This document shows positions 1 through 13,300 of a stretch of 64,000 bases of DNA, in pieces (position 1 is the first letter of the stretch; each line of letters begins with the position of its first letter). The notes beneath the pieces are model-generated. The model searched no databases. It saw only the letters and a list, made by a program, of their open reading frames with translations, and was not told the DNA's origin. This DNA comes from Branchiostoma floridae. Taxonomy: Eukaryota > Chordata > Leptocardii > Amphioxiformes > Branchiostomatidae. The position numbers were made by a program, and so were the translations under genes. The stretch spans positions 25,371,899-25,435,898 of the forward strand of contig NC_049979.1 of the NCBI RefSeq assembly GCF_000003815.2, written 5' to 3'.

Positions 1-1381
1 GTCTGGCCGTAGTAGTGTGTAGGCTGCTTAGCATGTAGCATCGGAATTTTTGGAAGTTAATTCAGATGCTGGGGTTGTACCGGCAAAAGTCAGCTGTTGA
101 AAAATTTCTCATCGTCATGTAACTGAAAGACAAGCAGTAACCCACCCATTCAACCCACCCATTCCTTCTTCCCACCGCACCGTCGAAGTGTGCGTGGGGG
201 GCACACTATAACGCAGCGCCGATAATGACCGTTGGGGATTCTAAACGACATTCTTGCAGAAACCTGGCACTTTTAGCAAAGTCTTGTATACGTAAAATAC
301 CCTTATCTAAATCTTAGAATTATAACAGAAATATGCTACACCTTAACCAGTTCACCATCAGTCCACGAAACTTCAACGTCACAGCGTGCAGCTCAACACG
401 TCTTGACGTGCTGAGGGACACGTAGCGACGGCATGAGGAAAGTTCCTTTTAAAATGCCTTTTGATATTTTATTGTGCGAAATTAAAACACATAATTCATA
501 AACATACTACTACTACGTATAAATAAGCTTTTAGTCCGAAAATCTCCGTGGTGACGGACTCACAAAAACAAAAAAAAGACCCTGAGTTCGGCGTATGCAG
601 ACAACTCGCGCGTGTCGCCGTATCGTTTGTGTCGCAATAAGAGGCTAGCTTCTGTCCCACAAATCCATCATGGCGGCGGATTTTTCCGTGCCGAGCACCG
701 AGCCGAGATCGGCGGTACCTGCAGGTTTTTCGCAGGTTTACTGGCAGATTCTGCGAAGCAAATCATAACTATGACATCTGAAGATTATAAGAAGTGGAAA
801 AGTTTATAGTTTTGGTGCTGTTTTTATTTATTTTCAGGACGGGATAGTTGAACGATCTTCAAGATCCGCGCTCGCAAGTTCTGACAGGCGCTCCGTACGA
901 ACTTGGCAACTTCGGTATTTTCGTAAGATCTGTCGTTCATAGAAACCAAAAGATCGTAAAGTATGATTGTTAATCTATTTTGTGACCGAGTATAGTCCAC
1001 TGTTTGTGCCCTTTGTCAATGTTGAGACCGTAAGAAACAGCCGTTGTGGGTACCCAATATGGCACCTTGGGACTGCCGTCATTGCGTGTTTCCTGTGCAC
1101 TTTTGACGCCGTCGAAACGTGCTGTGTGGCACGCTTACATAGCTCGTAGGTGGGTAAGCTGAGGGGAGGGTGGAAGAGTTGGTGCTACACATTCAAAGCT
1201 CTGGTGACTGGTGTGATAAGAAACAATAGTGAAGAAAGGTGTTCATAGCACAGGGGTGTTTGTTGAAACATGGTGAGAAGCTAGAGAGGTGATTAGTATT
1301 TTTTGCAACACAGTGGTGGATCCAATTGTACCCATCCTATTTTTGTGTGAATTTTGAATGGATTTCCTGATGTTGTAACAG
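1..1381. other. Spectrin intron or upstream DNA, no coding exon recognised
   Basis: No exon with spectrin similarity is seen here, although the gene must continue upstream because the first visible exon begins in repeat 6. A TATAAATA match at 518-525 and an ATG at 670-672 followed by a short GC-rich open frame could mark an internal promoter, but the link to the next exon is weak (see findings). The rest is AT-rich intron-like sequence. Confidence 0.5.
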
Positions 1382-4300
1382 GAGCGGGAGTCTCCTGACG
1401 TTGAGAACCGCCTGGCGACGGTGGATCAGCGGTACAAGGACCTGCTGGAGATGGCCAAACTGCGCAAGCTCCGCCTGGAGGACGCACTGGCACTGCACAA
1501 ACTCTTCACAGAGGCAGACGGAGTGGAAGCTTGGATTGACGAAAAGGTTTGAAAAATCTTCCCTGCTCATTTAGGACTTAATAGCAGTTTAATAGCTGTT
1601 TTTTTGTATTTCATTTTTAGTGCCATGAATAAATTATGTTGGTTTACAGTTCAGGTGGTACAGGACTGAATGATTAACATTACATTCCTTTATTTTATTT
1701 TCCATTCCTTCCACAGGAACAGATGCTGAACACCATGGAGTTTGGTAATGACATAGAGGAGCTGGAGGTGGTACGCCACAGGTTTGAGGGTCTGGAGCAG
1801 GAGATGAATGCGCAGGCTTCCCGCGTGGCCGTGGTGAATCAGCTGGGCCGGCAGCTACTGCAGAACCAACATCCCAACTCCAACGAAATCATGGCTCGCC
1901 AGAACCAGCTCAACTCAAGGTAATGTAGTTTGTAATACACTATTCTGCACAAATCTGTAGTTTGTTCTTTTGTGTGTATTATTGAGCTTTTGTTCAAACT
2001 GAGTTGTATATTTTTTTACCTTCATTGTATATATGGGTTCCTTTGATTTTGTACAGGAGTCAAGGTTGTTGGCACATGTTTCACTTTGCTGAAGGATTTT
2101 AATGTAAAGTATTCGCGCTTTTGGACAAATGTATTTGTGAGTGATTGATTAAGAAGCTAGTTTTTACTTAATAAATAATATCATCTTGAGGTTCTAGATG
2201 ACAAATGATTGATTTGTTCCGACAGATGGGCAGCACTCCGAGAGCTGGTTGATGCGAAGAAGGAGGACCTGAACTCAGCCATGGGTATCCAGAACTTCCA
2301 CATTGAGTGTAACGAGACCATTGTAAGTGGACAAGTTTTGTGTATCATTTGTGGACAGAATAAGACATTTTAGAGTTTCATTCAGAAAAAAGATATATGA
2401 TTTGTACTGCCCGATTCTTCAGTAGACGTGACGTGATCTGAAAATGTGTCGTTTCTTCCTGTAGTCCTGGATCCGCGACAAGGCCAAACTGATCTCGTCC
2501 ACAGAAGATCTGGGTAACGACCTGGCAGGTGTGATGGCGCTGCAGCGTCGTCTGACAGGCATGGAGCGGGACCTTGCAGCCATCCAGGCTAAGGTATGGA
2601 GAAGCTGCACTCAATCTTTACAATGGTAGTACAGAAAACATGTAAAACAGGATCTGTAGGCTTCTAATAGCATTTTTATGAAGACAACGTCTTGATTTGA
2701 ATGATTTATGTAAGAGAAGGAATTTGAAATGCAATAGATACATGTTTCTGCTACAGGCTGCAATGTGCTTGCCTGGCTTGCCTTGGCTTGATGTTGCCTT
2801 CTGTTGTTATGTTGTTTTGTTTGTGTGGTCTTTGTGCCTCTGCTTTGTTGCCTTCAGCAACACAGACTTATTGCTAGATCTGTCTGTTTTTGTCACCCAT
2901 TGGTGAGAGGGGAAGCTCTTTATGGCTAGAGCCTTGAAGTGTAACAGTTATACAGTAGAAGCCAGTTAATTGCACACTTCAATTAATTGGATAACCGCAC
3001 ATTTCAGTCAATTGCATAGAATGCCCAAATCCCAAACCAGCTCCCATTCACCCCATTGTTAGTGACTTCGCTTATCTGTACGAGGAAAAGTTACCAATGG
3101 CGGATAATTGCACTAAAATTTTGTCAAACATGGTAGACAAATTGACTGAAAATGCGTGTTAGAAATTGGCATATGCGATACAAATAAGCCGAAAGCTGTC
3201 TGTGCAAAGGCGCAGAAAACCTGTATAAAATTATTTTGGGCAAAAGAAAGCGATGTTGTTGAATTCAGGAGGATGTGGGCGTGTCTGCACCATAAAAAGA
3301 TGACCACCTGCCCGCCCGCAAAAGGCTGTCAAAGCCAACGTTACCATTTGGCATACAACCTGTGACATACTCATGTTAGTCTGTTACGCTAGCAGTTAAC
3401 AACCTCAATCCATATCGTTCTTCGAGTCTGCAAAAAAACACATCAAGTTTCTTTCAACATTTATGAATGTACATTATGGGTGTCAGTTTTCTTGCACGAA
3501 ATACACTGGCAAATTGGGTGTGCAATTAAACAGCTTCTCTGTAGTACAAAATCCCTCCCCCCCCCCCTCACCAATGGGTATACCTATCTGTGAACAGCGA
3601 GTGGTAGAGATGGTGAAAAAAGAACTGCCATTGATTGAAGAGAAGGTACAAGTTTGGAATGTCTGCATGCAAGTTTGTGTGACCTGTGTGCTGCTTTCCT
3701 ATGCCTGCCTCGTGTATTTAGTTTTGCTTTCCTATACTACTGTCTTCTTGTATGCATGCCTACTTGATTCCCTTTTATTTAAAGTTAAACTTTTATTTTA
3801 CCATCATGTACTGTCCTTACTGAGTCAGCTTGCTTTTGAAGTGTTTGCTGCATGTATTGTGTGACGTGATGTGAGCTGTTACTAAAGCAGATTGAATATT
3901 TATGCCTGACACAGTCTGATGGTCATGTTTTCTCCTTCCTACTAGCTTGATGCTCTGCAGAAAGAAGCAGACAAGCTGGCTGAGGAACATCCCGAGGTAA
4001 GACATCTCTACTTGATAAGGATTAAGGTTTAGAATCAATGCAGCAGGCTACACAAGCGGGCTTCTGATGTTGTCCTCGACTGACTGACTGACCCATGCAT
4101 GTAGGTAGATAGGGATAAAGGAACCAGCGAATGTCAAACATTTTGTAGTTACCAGGAAATAGGATTTTAGAAATCTCCCTTGTGAGAAAGCGCTAAAATG
4201 CCCCTCTAGTCCCAAAAGGAGAAGACTTATTAAAACTGCTTACCATTGTTAATCTGTTGGAACAAACGATCTTTATATAGAGTAAAATGAAAGTACTACA

Positions 4301-7300
4301 AAAGCTGAGCAATCTCCAAATTTAGTAGCAGTTTTGAACGAGTTTCAGAATGTATTTATTGATAATAAGAATTGTGTATTTTCACTGACATCCGTTGTTG
4401 CAAACTCCATGATAATCTAATGGTGGGATAATCTAAAGCTGGAGGGGTCACCCACCCATCTTAAGATAAAATAAATGAATGAAAAATTCCCTGCTGTTCT
4501 CACTGTTTCCTATCTGAGGAACTGTTGTAAGAGATTTGTTTTCTTTATCTTGACTGCAGGAGGCTGATGCTATCCGTCAGAAGATCGCCCAGATCCAAGA
4601 CGTGTGGCAAGAACTCAGGGTCATTGTAAGTATTACCATTCACAGTCAATAACAAATTTTGAATCAACCATTGTAAACATTCAGAAGAGTAGATATAGGG
4701 TTAATAGTCCACTACTTTTGGTTTTGCAAGTAATCTTCTTTGTTGCAAGTAACTTTTGGCTCTCTGTTAAAGATATTTGTCCAAGGTGGTGTCATTTGTT
4801 TACTTGAAATGTAAACCTTGTTTCTTTAAAAAGGTGTACTGCTGTGAAAGAAATTATGTCCTTTAATATTTTGAAATGTCACAATTAGGTTCTTGCAGTA
4901 CCAAACTGTTTTCTTGTTTGTTTGTTTTTGTTAAGCTGAAAAAGCGAGATGAGGCCCTAGGAGAGTCTGGCAACCTGCAGAGATTCCTGCAAGATTTAGA
5001 CAACTTCCAGGCTTGGTGAGTACATGTCCAACATGTAACCTTCTCACTACTGCTGAACCCCATAGCTAAAGCAAAAATATATCAGAACAAGGGGGTTAAC
5101 CTCCTTGATCAGAATCATGCATCAGACCCGGCGCCCATCTCCACTTCTAAGCCCTGGGCAAGCACTACAACAGGGGTTAGTCCACTAATAGTGTGTTTAG
5201 CTTCCATACTCCATACTTTCTTAGCGGAGAAAGAAGTATGTACCATTTTTAAGAGTCTTTGGCATGACCCGGCTACAGCATCCAAGTGTTCCTTGGTGGT
5301 CTCCCATCCAAGTACCGCACGATGCTTAACTTCCAAGATCAATGCATAGGGTGTATCAACGCACCACGGCCATAGCCATTGGCTGAACCCCATAAGCTAT
5401 AGAAAATTTGTAGCCACAGTATTACATGTAGCTGCAACACCTAACTGCAGTGTGGAATAGTACCAGTTGGTATTGCCCTGAGGAAAGTGATAGACGGTCA
5501 CGGAAATGTCAGCTATGATTGTATGTCTTGTTTGTGAATAAAAATCCTTAAGTTGTTACACAGTGACCTGATGAAATTAGTCACGGGGTGAAATGCATCT
5601 GCAGTGCCCTGTTATGACCTTACATGAAATGTAAGGGAAAGTCGGTGCCGAGTGTTGTGATGAAATGACTTACATCCCTCACCCTCACGACCCAACAGGC
5701 TGACACAGACACAGACAGCCATCGCCTCAGAAGACATCCCCAACAACCTAGCAGAAGCAGAGAAACTGATGACACAGCATGCTGCCATCAAGGAAGAAAT
5801 TGACGGGTACGAGGAGGACTACGCCAAGATGAAGGAGATGGGAGAAAAGGTGAGATATAAAAAAAACTCATGTAGCCACCAAAGAATATAAAATATCGTA
5901 GCCATATCAATTCATGGTGATATAGTTGAAAAGGTGGTGTTCCTGAAGCTTAGCTGAAAAAGTTAAAGGCACTTGAGAACTGTAAATCTTGAAATGATCT
6001 CAGTGCTGTTTTTTTTTCTGGTGACCTCTTCATAAAAAGAAATTATAACACCACGACTATGCCTTTCCATTGCATTAGTATCATTTTGATTTGACTGTAA
6101 ACGTAATACACCATGAAATCCTACTTTCCTCTGGTAAATGTTCTGTTATGTGTTTGACCGCAGGTGACCAATGGCCAGACGGATGCCCAGTACATGTTCC
6201 TGCGTCAGCGGCTGGGCGCCCTGGACGAGGGCTGGGAGGACCTGCACAAGATGTGGGACAACCGACAGGAGATGCTGTCCCAGTGTCTGAACGAGCAGCT
6301 CTTCCTGCGCGATGCCAAGCAGGCTGAGGTGCTGCTGGCCCACCAGGAACACTTCCTAACCAAGCAGGACGCCCCCGTATGTACAAACAAACCTGTAGTC
6401 ACACATAGCTTACCATGGCCTCCTGACCTTCTCCAGACCATGGGTGGAGTTAGTCATGAGTTTGGAGTATTTTGAAATTACCAGAGCACAGGTTATCTGA
6501 GGTGAACCAATCAGAGCCTAGAACATGCACTCATATTTGCATACCAACATGGCGCCCAGCTGGCATATATTAATTTGATAATGATGATAATAGCTGATTT
6601 CCAAGAGTCAACAATTTATGAACAAACTGTAATACATAGATATTACCAAAAATTTAGTCTCTGATAGGCATGGTGATTTTATACTTTTATGTGCTACTTA
6701 TTTTTGTATTGTTCTAAATTTTTATCAAAAGTTGGTATGTGTTCCATGGAATAACAATGAACAGCAGTTCTGCAAAATTGTGTAAGATAGTACAAGAAAA
6801 TGACTTTCACTTGCTTGATTAATCCCAAATCCTTGCAGCAAATCTCTGCTTCCACCGCTCTCCCCAGGTGCCATTTCTAATCAATATTCCCATCCTTACC
6901 CCCCTCCCCATCACAGCGACGCTCGGGTATGGACCAGGTATGGGCTCCTGCTTCCTTCACAAAAAACAAGATGAACTATTACACCTCTAATGCCTGCTTC
7001 TGCGATTCCATGTTGTATGTAATATATCGTTAATTGTAAGTCCTTCCTAATCGTGCTTAATGAAAAGCTTGACAACTTGGCCTGCTAATTAATGCTTGTG
7101 CTGTCTTGCTTCTGCATCTAATGACCAAACACAACATAAAAGCATGACACCATATTGTGTAAAACTCACTTATTTTTCACAAGAAGATTTACTCCTCTGT
7201 GGAAATTCTTAGAACTCCCTGGAGGCGGCGGAGAGTGCGGTGAAGAAACAGGAGGCCTTCATGCAAACCATGGAGGCTAACGACGAGAAGATCAACCATG

Positions 7301-10300
7301 TTTGCCAGTTCGCCAACCGGCTGGTGGACGAGAACCACTACGCAGCCGACAAGATCAAGGGCAAGGCTGATACTATACAAGACAGGTCAGCAAATACACT
7401 GGCATCGTCCTGACTGTTTTGTATTCTATTGCTTCCTGTTTCATTTGTCTTGTTGTGTCATCAAATTTCTGACCAGTCCTAAAGTTGGCAGGGTTTAAAG
7501 TCACTTGGTTTAAAGTCGCTGGGTGGCAGGAAGCGGAGTTGCTAGGCACATTGGGGACACTGAAAGGGCCTCAGGTCAAAGGTCCCAGAAAAGGTTTTGA
7601 AAGGTCGTCTCATTTCCAATTTCCTGCTATATGCATGTTTGTAGCCTTGTGGAAAAATAGATAGGATCAGTGAAAAATTCACATCAATATTAGTGAATAA
7701 GAAGTATTCATAAAATATTTAAATATTTCAGAGAGGTATGAAATCTTCAATTTCTTGTTTGTAATGAATAAAGGCTGTGTTTACATGTTTGATTATTATA
7801 GTCCATATCGCTGACAAGTTAGTTTTCTTCATTTAACAGACGAGATGGCAACAGAAAATTAGCAGACGATAACCTTGAGAAGCTACGAGATGCTCTACAA
7901 CTTCAGCAATTCCTACAAGAGTGTGATGAAGTAAGTACACCTTGTTTTCTAACACATAAGTCTCAGTGTGCTATTGATTTGTTTTCTTTGCAGAGATTGC
8001 CTTTGTTTGTAGAGATGATTTAAGATACTAGTTTGAGCATAATTTCTATAAATCTGAAGAAAGTAACAAGTTAAGATACAGTCAGACCTGTACTAGTGAC
8101 TACCTCTGCATGCAGACAACCCGGTCATTGTGGCAACTGTTTGGTGGGGCCTTAGATTGACTTTCCCATTGATCCAAGAACTGATCCTGCCTTCAGTGGC
8201 TACATGTCTGATGTGCACCTTTCCTACAAAACCTGAAAGTCTTCTACTTGTTTTAGACTTACTGTTTGTACTTCTCTCCCAGTTGGGCTACTGGATCAAT
8301 GAGAAGTTACTGACGGCCCAGGACGCTCTGCCGGAGGGCACACGGAACCTACACAGCAAGTGGCAGAAGCACCAGGCCTTCATGGCGGAGCTGGCTGCCA
8401 ACAAGGACAGACTGGACAAGGTGCACCAGGTACCGACACACACTGACTCCATTCTTGTTGATAACGATTTACATGCAGCTTCTAGATTATCTGTTGCCTT
8501 CAGTGACATCTACAGTTTAGCTCCAGTCTATTCTGTTTTGTGCTCTGTAATACATATAGAATACAGCACAGTGTATTCCGTATCACCTTCGGCCGTCGGG
8601 CAATCCGACCCGCGGTCGGGCTGGGTGATGCGGAATACACCGTGTTGTATTTTATTTATGTCATACCCACCTGAAAAACCCATGTTTTGATGCGAAATGT
8701 GCCAAAAGTTGAACAAATTTGGTGCCCTCAAACAAAAAGTGTTGCAACAGCAATGTTCCAATGTCCGAATCAGGTATTCGAATTGCCAACCATGTCACAC
8801 TCGGCCCGTTCGAAATGGTTCCATTTACTCAAAGAAAGCCTGTGTGATATGCCTTTCGAACCTGTACGATACGGAAGATATGGCCCGGTCCGGAACACCC
8901 GTATTGAACGTTTTCGCGTCACAGGTATGACATAAATACGAAATCTTCCACGACTGTCTGCTTCAGAATGGCGACGATCTGATTCGCGAGAAACCGGAGA
9001 CGGCGGACGTGGTGAACGACCGTCTGCGGCAGCTGCAGGAGCAGTGGGATGAGCTGGAGAACACCACCCAGTCCAAGGCACAGAAGCTGTTTGATGCCAA
9101 CAAGGCCGAGCTGTTTGCACAGAGCTGCGACGATGTGGACACATGGATCAACGACATCGACACCCAGGTCAAGTCTGAGGAGTACGGCCAAGACCTGACA
9201 AGTGTCAACATCTTGTTAAAGAGACAACAGGTACATGATAAAACTGAAATTTGCACTATCAATTTGATTCCTTCTCAGCTCTTTTGTTTCAACAGTCTTT
9301 GTTTTCCAAATAACAAAAGCAAAGAATTCTTGTAGGTGTCAAACTGTCCACGTCCTCTCGCTGATTGCCTGAAGGTTGCCAAATTTTTAAATTGCCAGAA
9401 AACTGAAAACCTCCTGTTACATTGAACAGTTTTTGGTGCAATGTGAACATTGGTTCATTCCTAAAGATGGTGAGGACACTACCGTGTCACACCAGGTTGA
9501 TATTATCTTTCATGCCAAGATTGAAATGGTTATAAACGTTGAGTGTTTTGACTGATTGCCTTTGTTCCTGTGCCCAGCTCCTGGAGAAGGATGTTGATAT
9601 CAAGCGTCAGCAGATGTTGGAGCTCCAGAACCAAGCAGAGGTGTTGAGGAACGAGGGCAGCATCGTGGATGAAGTTGATGGGAAGAGAGTGCAGGTGGAG
9701 GAGAGGTATGTCACAAGGCAGCGATTGCCACACCAATCAAGCATCTTTCATTCTGCACTTTTTGGGGATGACTTCAAAATGTCTTCCTCACCTCTCACAA
9801 AAAGATCCCAAATTCTTTGATTTTGAATCACGACATTGTCACATTTTCAATCATCAATCTTGTCAACACAACTCAAGTCATAGTTTTTAATTGTTCTACA
9901 ATTTTTTACAATTTCTTTTTTTTTTCAATTGGGAACAAAAACCACTAAATTTCCAAAAATATGCAATGGGTCCTATCAGGTCCAATCATTTTCAGTCCAA
10001 TGATCAAGAAACTCCAATCTTTTTAAAATTACCCATTCGTGGTTTCATTAAAATTGTACACAAATGGTAACTACTAACTACATATGAAATGCAACTATAT
10101 ATGTATGTTTGGCTACAAAAAATGTTATCTAGAGCTAACATTGTGTTAATTGATGGCATATCTGTTTATTAATACAGCATGGCCAGAACTGAAAGGCATG
10201 AAATGATCAGCAAAATAACTTGATAGCATTGCCAGAAACAATACTGTATACAGTTAAGGACAGCTTCTTTGACAACTAAGTTTTGCTGACTTACTTGCAT

Positions 10301-13300
10301 GCCTTGTTTTGTTTTTTATTTTCCTTTTGAAGCTGCTCACCAGTTGAAGCCAGGTATATTCATGGCATCTCAACAATACGTTCTCTCTGTTCCTGATGAG
10401 CATTCTTTACCTTGTGATTTATTCTGACACTCAGCCTGGCTTTGACTCTCACCTCCCTCCCTCATTTCCCATTCATTCGTACAGTCTGGCCAGCTTGGCT
10501 ACCTCTGAGTCGGTGAAGGAACGGTATGTGGGTAGCTAGAGGGAAGTCATGCCAACATCAAATGCTGACATTAATGTCTACTAGATGACTTCTGCTTTGG
10601 TGGTAACTTATGGGCTATACTCACTATTGTGTAGCGTAAGCTACAACAACCCTAACTTACCTTTACACAATAGTATCTGTCTGATCTGGTCTTACTGATG
10701 ACTTAAGGTGAAAACGACAGGTATCCGTTATGGGCCCATCAAATGATTTCACCACTTCCTACGTTGCTCATACCTTGAAATTTTCACTGCAGGCCAAAAT
10801 CCGTCACAATGATTTTTAAAACTTCATGATTGAAGATCTTTTTCTGTTCCAATTACAGGAAACAATATTCCGTCATGTTAAAAGTTGTTTGATTTGGTGG
10901 ATTTGTTGATTTAAAAATGAAGAATGGTGCCTTAGTTGGTGATGGAGTGTTCTTGTGGCCACCAGGTTTTCTCAGCTGGAGGGACCACTGTCCGAGAGAC
11001 GGAAAATGTTGGAGGCTTCCAAGGAACTCCACCAGTTTCACAGGGATGTGGAGGATGAAAAGGTACAACATTGCACGGAAAACTTTCAGAAAAGTCATTT
11101 CTAACTGATAGCACATAAATTTAAAAGTGTAGAAATCTAATCCTGAATTCTGCAGAAACCTACCTTAGTAATATGTACTGCACATATGCCATAAGTGTAA
11201 CAAATGTAGTATATTAAACTCTTGAGACAATTTTCCTAATTGTGCTTTTTTTTTACTCACATTTGTGTAAGGATATCATAGCTGACAAGCATGGAAACTT
11301 TACTAAGAAGCAACGCTGTATCTCAGCATTTCTAAGTAGTTAGATTTTCTTGATGCATCCATTTCTGTAGTGTGTGCTTCTTTGTACTTGTACAGTGGGG
11401 GAAACGTGTATTTTTTGTAGTTTGGTTGATTTGTGGAGTTTTGTTCTTGTCTGTCCACAGCTGTGGGTAGCAGAAAAGATGCCCCAGGCCACCTCCCGGG
11501 ACCATGGCAACAGTCTCCTTAATGTGCAGACACTGATGAAGAAGAACCAGGTTAGTACATTGGAAATCAATGGAACCGAATCCCGAGTATGTCAATCAGG
11601 GTTGTAGCCAGCACCCGTCCTTTGATGGTATTGTGACGCTGGGGACGGAAAAAAATGTTGCCCAATCCGTCTTCTGTGATAGACAAAAATCGATATGTAA
11701 AGATGAAATAAAACTGTCTCCCTTGTGTAATTTTCCACCAAAACAGATGCCAATTAATAGATTAGTCTACCAGCAAAATTTACACCTCAAAATGCAGGAA
11801 TTAGCATTTCAGACTGGGTCTAGCTATAGGTTTCAAAATTTTCCTGGGGAGCATGTTCCCAGACCCCACTAGCTAGGAACGTCGTACATTTGGTACTCGA
11901 TAGGATTCAAAATGGAGGGGACGGAAAATGATTTCAAGCTGGCTACAACCCTGATGTCAATATTCATTTGCCTTTTGGAGGACTCTTTCATTGAGTTTTG
12001 TAGACCACACAAGTCAATTTTTGTGCCGTCTCAGTCCCTGAGAGCGGAGATTGACGGACACCAGCCGAGGATCGACGAGATTTGTGAGCGCGGACAGGCC
12101 ATGGTGAGCAGGAGCCACCCCAGCTCGGACGCCATCGAGCACCAGATAGAGGACATGCAGAACCAGTGGGCGGTCCTCATCGACGAGGTGGACGCTCGCA
12201 AGCTGCGCTTAGAGGATTCGGAGAAGGCACAACAGGTGAGGCTGAAAGCAAGGAACAGGTTTATTCCTGTATTGTGAGATGTGAAGCTTCCAGAAAATGT
12301 CCCAGTGAGACAACATTGCAACAGTTTTGTGTTTCTCCAACAGTATTACACTGATGTGGCTGAGGCAGAGGCATGGATGAGTGAGCAGGAGCTGTACATG
12401 ATGGCAGAAGACAGAGCAAAGGTGGGGAACTGTCCCATTATCCTCTCCTTGTTTTCCATGCTTGCTTTACACGACCAGCATGTCTTGCAGTTTTCTTCTG
12501 TAGGCCTGTTCCGTAACAAGCTTTAACTTTTTCCAGGATGAACCAAGTGCAAACGCCATGTTGAAGAAACACGAGGGCATTGAGAACACCATCGAGGACT
12601 ATGCGCAGACAGTCCATGAGCTGTCTGAAACCAGTCGCAACCTTATTGCAGAAAACCATCCTGAAAGGTATAGATTGTCACTTGTGTCATTATGTGTCAC
12701 TACTTGTGATCAAATACTGTTTGATCCTTACAGTAAGGATACCTCTTATACAATTGTTTCCACATTTTGCCCAGAAACTGAAAAGGATGTAGGGGCAGTG
12801 GGTTGTTATGTGCTGTATCTAGGGCACGGCATTGGAGGGTGGAGTCCAGCCCTCTCCTTCCACCGCCTTGTCAGTTACTTGTTTTTACACCTCTGTAAAG
12901 TTAGGAAAGTCATGTAAAGTGCCTTTCCCAAGGGTACAATATCGGTAGCATGTCAAATTTTGAACCCAGAACCTTTGGGCTGTTGGCCTAATGCCCTACT
13001 TGTTACACTGACACGACAAAACTAAAAGCTTGACACACACGTCTGTTGTCACAGTGACCGAATAGCGACACGACAGGCACAGATTGACAAGCTGTACGCG
13101 GGCCTGAAACACCTGGCGGAGGAGAGACGGGGCAAGCTGGACGAGACGCTGCAGCTCTTCCTACTGAACCGTGAAGTGGACGACTTGGAACAGTGGATTG
13201 CAGAGAGAGAAGTGGTGGCAGGATCACATGAGCTGGGACAGGACTATGAGCATGTTACAGTAAGCACAGTTTTTATACCTACAATTTTTATTGCCAGACT

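Noticed and set aside
3946-3996. Treating the 51-nt spectrin exon as optional
   Set aside because: Its [17 protein letters not shown] matches the expected repeat-7 sequence, so it is constitutive.
5265-5383. Functional 5S rRNA gene
   Set aside because: Too many changes from 5S and it is joined to an unrelated tail without a T-run terminator; a SINE fits better.
8130-8690. Plus-strand 186-codon open frame read as one gene
   Set aside because: Only 8283-8429 is spectrin-like and it is bounded by clear splice sites; the rest is intron readthrough.
10181-10226. Segment after AATACAG starting CATGGCCAGAACTG as another spectrin cassette
   Set aside because: In the required phase it reaches TGA with no donor before it.
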